A stretch of DNA of 64,000 nt from an uncultured Pelagibacteraceae bacterium (lineage in GTDB: Bacteria > Pseudomonadota > Alphaproteobacteria > Pelagibacterales > Pelagibacteraceae). The stretch covers positions 1-64,000 of the forward strand of contig CACONH010000001.1 of NCBI GenBank assembly GCA_902628495.1, read 5' to 3'. A model generated the notes under the pieces. The model worked only from the letters and a program-made list of their open reading frames with translations. It made no database searches and had not been told where the DNA came from. Shown piece after piece: positions 61,789 to 64,000 of this stretch; within the stretch, counting starts at the first letter, position 1, and each line of letters begins with the position of its first letter. The position numbers were made by a program, and so were the translations under genes.

Positions 61789-61995
61789 TTATCCTCTTAA
61801 ATTATAGGGCATATATGATTTTACTATTTTACTATCTTGCTTAGACATCACAGTTGTGCCTCTTTGCTTTCTAATTTGTGAATTCGTTCTTTTTATCATT
61901 CCATGCCTTTTACCAGCTTGAGGCATAATAACTTTTCCTCTTGCGGATATTTTAAATCTTTTTTTTGCTGAACTTTTAGTCTTTAGTTTTGGCAT
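61789..61995 (-). CDS. rpmI: 50S ribosomal protein L35
   Basis: The 68-residue L35 shows the canonical start [21 protein letters not shown] and the conserved [18 protein letters not shown]. It lies 47 bases after infC and 4 bases before rplT on the same strand, the standard infC-rpmI-rplT order. The 47-base gap contains TTGTAA and TATAAC at 17-base spacing, but these would give almost no leader and are not called as a promoter. The identity is secure. Confidence 0.98.
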   Translation of the reverse strand: MPKLKTKSSAKKRFKISARGKVIMPQAGKRHGMIKRTNSQIRKQRGTTVMSKQDSKIVKSYMPYNLRG

Positions 61996-62042
61996 AAGTG
62001 CGAGGGTTATACAAACTTAACAATAAATTTACAAGATATTTA

Positions 62043-62588
62043 TTAAATAGGCTGTATGATCATAATCATTTGTTTGCCATCAAATTTTGGTTGTAGCTCA
62101 ACTTTTCCAAGTTTTTCCATGTCTGTTTTAATCTTTTGCATTAGTTCATCGCCTAAATTTGAGTGTTGTAATTCTCTTCCTTTAAATTTTATAGTAAATT
62201 TTACTTTGTCTCCTTTTGAAAGAAACTTTTGAGCGTTTTTAATCTTAAAAGTATAGTCATGAATTTCAGTAACTGGTCTTAATTTTATTTCTTTTATTTC
62301 AATTTTCTTTTGTTTCTTTTTAGCTTTGTTAGCTTTTTTTTGAGCATCATACTTATATTTACCCATATCCATTATTTTACAAACTGGAGGTTTAGCATTC
62401 TGAGCTATTTCAATTAAATCCAATCCTTCATTTTTTGCAATTGTAATAGCCTCTTGTGTATTTAGTATTCCTAGATTTTGTCCGTCACTTGATATAACTT
62501 GAACCTCTGCTGAAACGATCCGATTATTGGATCTTGGTCCTTTATGTTTAGTCCTTCTTTGAAAATAATTTTGTTTAAAATCTGGCAC
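62043..62588 (-). CDS. infC: Translation initiation factor IF-3
   Basis: IF-3 keeps 30S subunits free and checks initiation codons. The 181-residue protein shows NNRIVSAEVQVISSDGQNLGIL, then the linker DMGKYKYDAQKKANKAKKKQKKIEIKEIKLRP and the C-terminal domain KVKFTIKFKGRELQHSNLG. The start codon is GTG, directly after the thrS TAA, with no visible Shine-Dalgarno. Translation is therefore probably coupled to thrS. In E. coli the infC start is also non-ATG and serves feedback; here only the GTG is seen. Confidence 0.95.
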   Translation of the reverse strand: MPDFKQNYFQRRTKHKGPRSNNRIVSAEVQVISSDGQNLGILNTQEAITIAKNEGLDLIEIAQNAKPPVCKIMDMGKYKYDAQKKANKAKKKQKKIEIKEIKLRPVTEIHDYTFKIKNAQKFLSKGDKVKFTIKFKGRELQHSNLGDELMQKIKTDMEKLGKVELQPKFDGKQMIMIIQPI

Positions 62589-64000
62589 TTATAAAGAAGG
62601 AGCTTTGTTTAAAGCTTGATGGATAGTTATAAATTTTTTCAATTCTATATTTTCCTGTTTATTAGAATCCAATCTTCTAATAGTTACACTGTTAGAGTCA
62701 ACTTCTTTTTTTCCACATATTAATAAAATTGGGACTTTTGATAAAGAATGATCTCTAATTTTATAATTTAAATTATGATTTTTAAGATCTACTTCCGATG
62801 AAAAACCTGCATCGATTAATTGTTTATTTACTTTTTTTGAATACTCGTCAAATTCATCAGAAACAGGTATTACAACAGTTTGCAATGGACTAATCCAAAA
62901 TGGAAGTTTACCAGAATAATTCTCAATTAGTATTCCTATAAATCTTTCAAGTGATCCAAATAAAGCTCGATGCAACATGACTGGAACTTTTTTAGAGCCA
63001 TCTTTCTCTACATATGATGCTCCTAATCTTTCTGGTAAATTAAGATCTACTTGCAACGTTCCACATTGCCAATCTCTACCAATTGCATCTCTTAGAACGA
63101 ATTCAATTTTCGGACCATAAAAAGCACCCTCACCCTTATTTATACTGTAATCTAGTTTTGTTTCTTTCACTGCTTTCAGTAAAGCTTTTTCAGACTTGTC
63201 CCAAACTGCGTCACTACCAACTCTAAGATCTGGTCTATCTGAGTATTTAAGAATAACATTTTCAAAACCCAAATCTTTGTAAATTTCCAGAATTAAGTTT
63301 GTTATAGAAAGCGATTGCTCTGTTATTTGATCCTCAGTGCAAAAAATGTGTGCATCGTCCTGCGTAAAAGCTCTTACCCTTAATAATCCATGTAAAGCAC
63401 CAGATGGTTCATACCTATGAACTTTTCCAAACTCTGACATTTTAAGCGGAAGATCTCTGTAGCTTTTCAAGCCTTGGTTAAATACCTGAACACATCCAGG
63501 ACAATTCATTGGTTTAACTGCAAAAATTTTTTCATCTGGGGTTTGTGAAGTATACATATGAGCGCCAAATTTTTCCCAATGTCCAGATTTCTCCCATAAA
63601 GATCTATCTAATATTTCGGGAGTGTTAATTTCTTTATAACCAGCATTTTGCTGTTTTTTCCTCATATAATTAACTAGCTTTTGAAATAAGTTCCATCCTT
63701 TTTCATGCCAAAAAACTGCTCCCGGACTCTCCTCTCTAAAATGAAATAGATTCATCTCTTTGCCCAATTTTCTGTGATCTCTTTTTTCAGCCTCTTCTAA
63801 TCTTTTTAAATAATCCTCTAAATCCTTTTTTGATGCCCAAGATGTTCCATAGATTCTCTGTAACATTTCATTTTTTGAATCACCTCTCCAATACGCACCT
63901 GCAACTTTTGTTAATTTAAAATGTTTACCAATTCTACCAGTCGAAGGTAAATGTGGACCTCTGCAAAGATCATGCCATTTGCCATGAAAATAAATTGAAA
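62589..64000 (-). CDS. thrS: Threonyl-tRNA synthetase (partial, 5' end beyond window)
   Basis: This class II synthetase charges tRNA-Thr. About 470 C-terminal codons are in the window. The frame is open to the right edge and includes [23 protein letters not shown], then [23 protein letters not shown] from the editing-to-catalytic transition. The catalytic core shows [10 protein letters not shown] and [25 protein letters not shown]. The C-terminal anticodon-binding domain ends the protein. The ATG at 63866 is internal, not the real start, because the upstream frame continues with ThrRS sequence. The TAA stop is followed at once by infC. Confidence 0.97.
   Translation of the reverse strand, partial: SIYFHGKWHDLCRGPHLPSTGRIGKHFKLTKVAGAYWRGDSKNEMLQRIYGTSWASKKDLEDYLKRLEEAEKRDHRKLGKEMNLFHFREESPGAVFWHEKGWNLFQKLVNYMRKKQQNAGYKEINTPEILDRSLWEKSGHWEKFGAHMYTSQTPDEKIFAVKPMNCPGCVQVFNQGLKSYRDLPLKMSEFGKVHRYEPSGALHGLLRVRAFTQDDAHIFCTEDQITEQSLSITNLILEIYKDLGFENVILKYSDRPDLRVGSDAVWDKSEKALLKAVKETKLDYSINKGEGAFYGPKIEFVLRDAIGRDWQCGTLQVDLNLPERLGASYVEKDGSKKVPVMLHRALFGSLERFIGILIENYSGKLPFWISPLQTVVIPVSDEFDEYSKKVNKQLIDAGFSSEVDLKNHNLNYKIRDHSLSKVPILLICGKKEVDSNSVTIRRLDSNKQENIELKKFITIHQALNKAPSL

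Noticed and set aside
62006-62034. TTGTAA and TATAAC at 17-base spacing before rpmI
   Set aside because: A start from these boxes would leave about four bases before the rpmI ATG; a chance match in AT-rich DNA is more likely.
63834-63866. ATG at 63866 as the thrS start
   Set aside because: The upstream frame to the window edge encodes conserved ThrRS sequence, so the ATG is internal.

Overview
The window is a very AT-rich, tightly packed stretch of bacterial chromosome. Protein similarity, gene order and compaction (stops and starts sharing bases, nine convergent pairs abutting or overlapping, no intergenic gap above about 170 bases) point to a free-living marine alphaproteobacterium of the SAR11 clade (Pelagibacterales). 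This assignment is inference from the sequence; no database was searched. No insertion sequence, prophage, CRISPR array, rRNA or pseudogene was seen. Both edges cut genes: cox3 on the left and thrS on the right.

Layout. 1-4525 (minus strand): aa3-type cytochrome c oxidase operon, read ctaC, ctaD, ctaB, a 40-residue membrane peptide, ctaG, cox3. 4585-8567: rsmE, an L-2-haloacid dehalogenase, a DoxX protein, pirin, a quinone oxidoreductase and a DUF2721 protein. 8620-14253 (plus): ubiA followed by an outer-membrane lipid A run (msbA-like ABC transporter, kdtA, lpxK, an LpxL-type acyltransferase). 14254-18259: a DUF2093 protein, purD, rsmD, pgi, a BamF-like lipoprotein and lspA. 18243-22725: ileS, ribF and a HAD phosphatase. 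22794-24882: groES-groEL with a heat-shock-type promoter and a strong terminator. 24884-32694: mostly poorly characterised proteins (membrane proteins, a methyltransferase with a possible leader peptide, a lysine-rich coiled-coil protein, a DapA-like aldolase, a GT9 glycosyltransferase, a J-domain protein). 32708-35252: oligopeptidase B and a SET-domain methyltransferase. 35242-41271: truA, fmt, def, a large periplasmic protein, aroK, aroB and a BolA protein. 41297-44594: a J-domain protein with CobS and CobT. 44591-47937: RegB sensor kinase and gyrB. 48095-48184: tRNA-Ser(GGA).

48200-56138 is an accessory-looking sugar island of nine genes on mixed strands: a glycosyltransferase-like protein, an acetyltransferase, an epimerase, an aminotransferase, TylF- and FkbM-type methyltransferases, GalE, a DUF4422 protein and a GT17 protein. 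It lies between tRNA-Ser and the housekeeping block lepA, pheT, pheS, rplT, rpmI, infC, thrS (56139-64000, minus). The likely job of the island is variable decoration of a surface polysaccharide, and the lipid A run supplies the anchor on which such glycans would sit.

The most interesting items are the J-domain/CobS/CobT cassette with no cobalt-chelatase partner in view, a candidate 19-codon leader peptide ending in Pro-Pro inside a hairpin, the tRNA-bordered sugar island with an epimerase lacking its catalytic lysine, and the lysine-rich coiled-coil protein.
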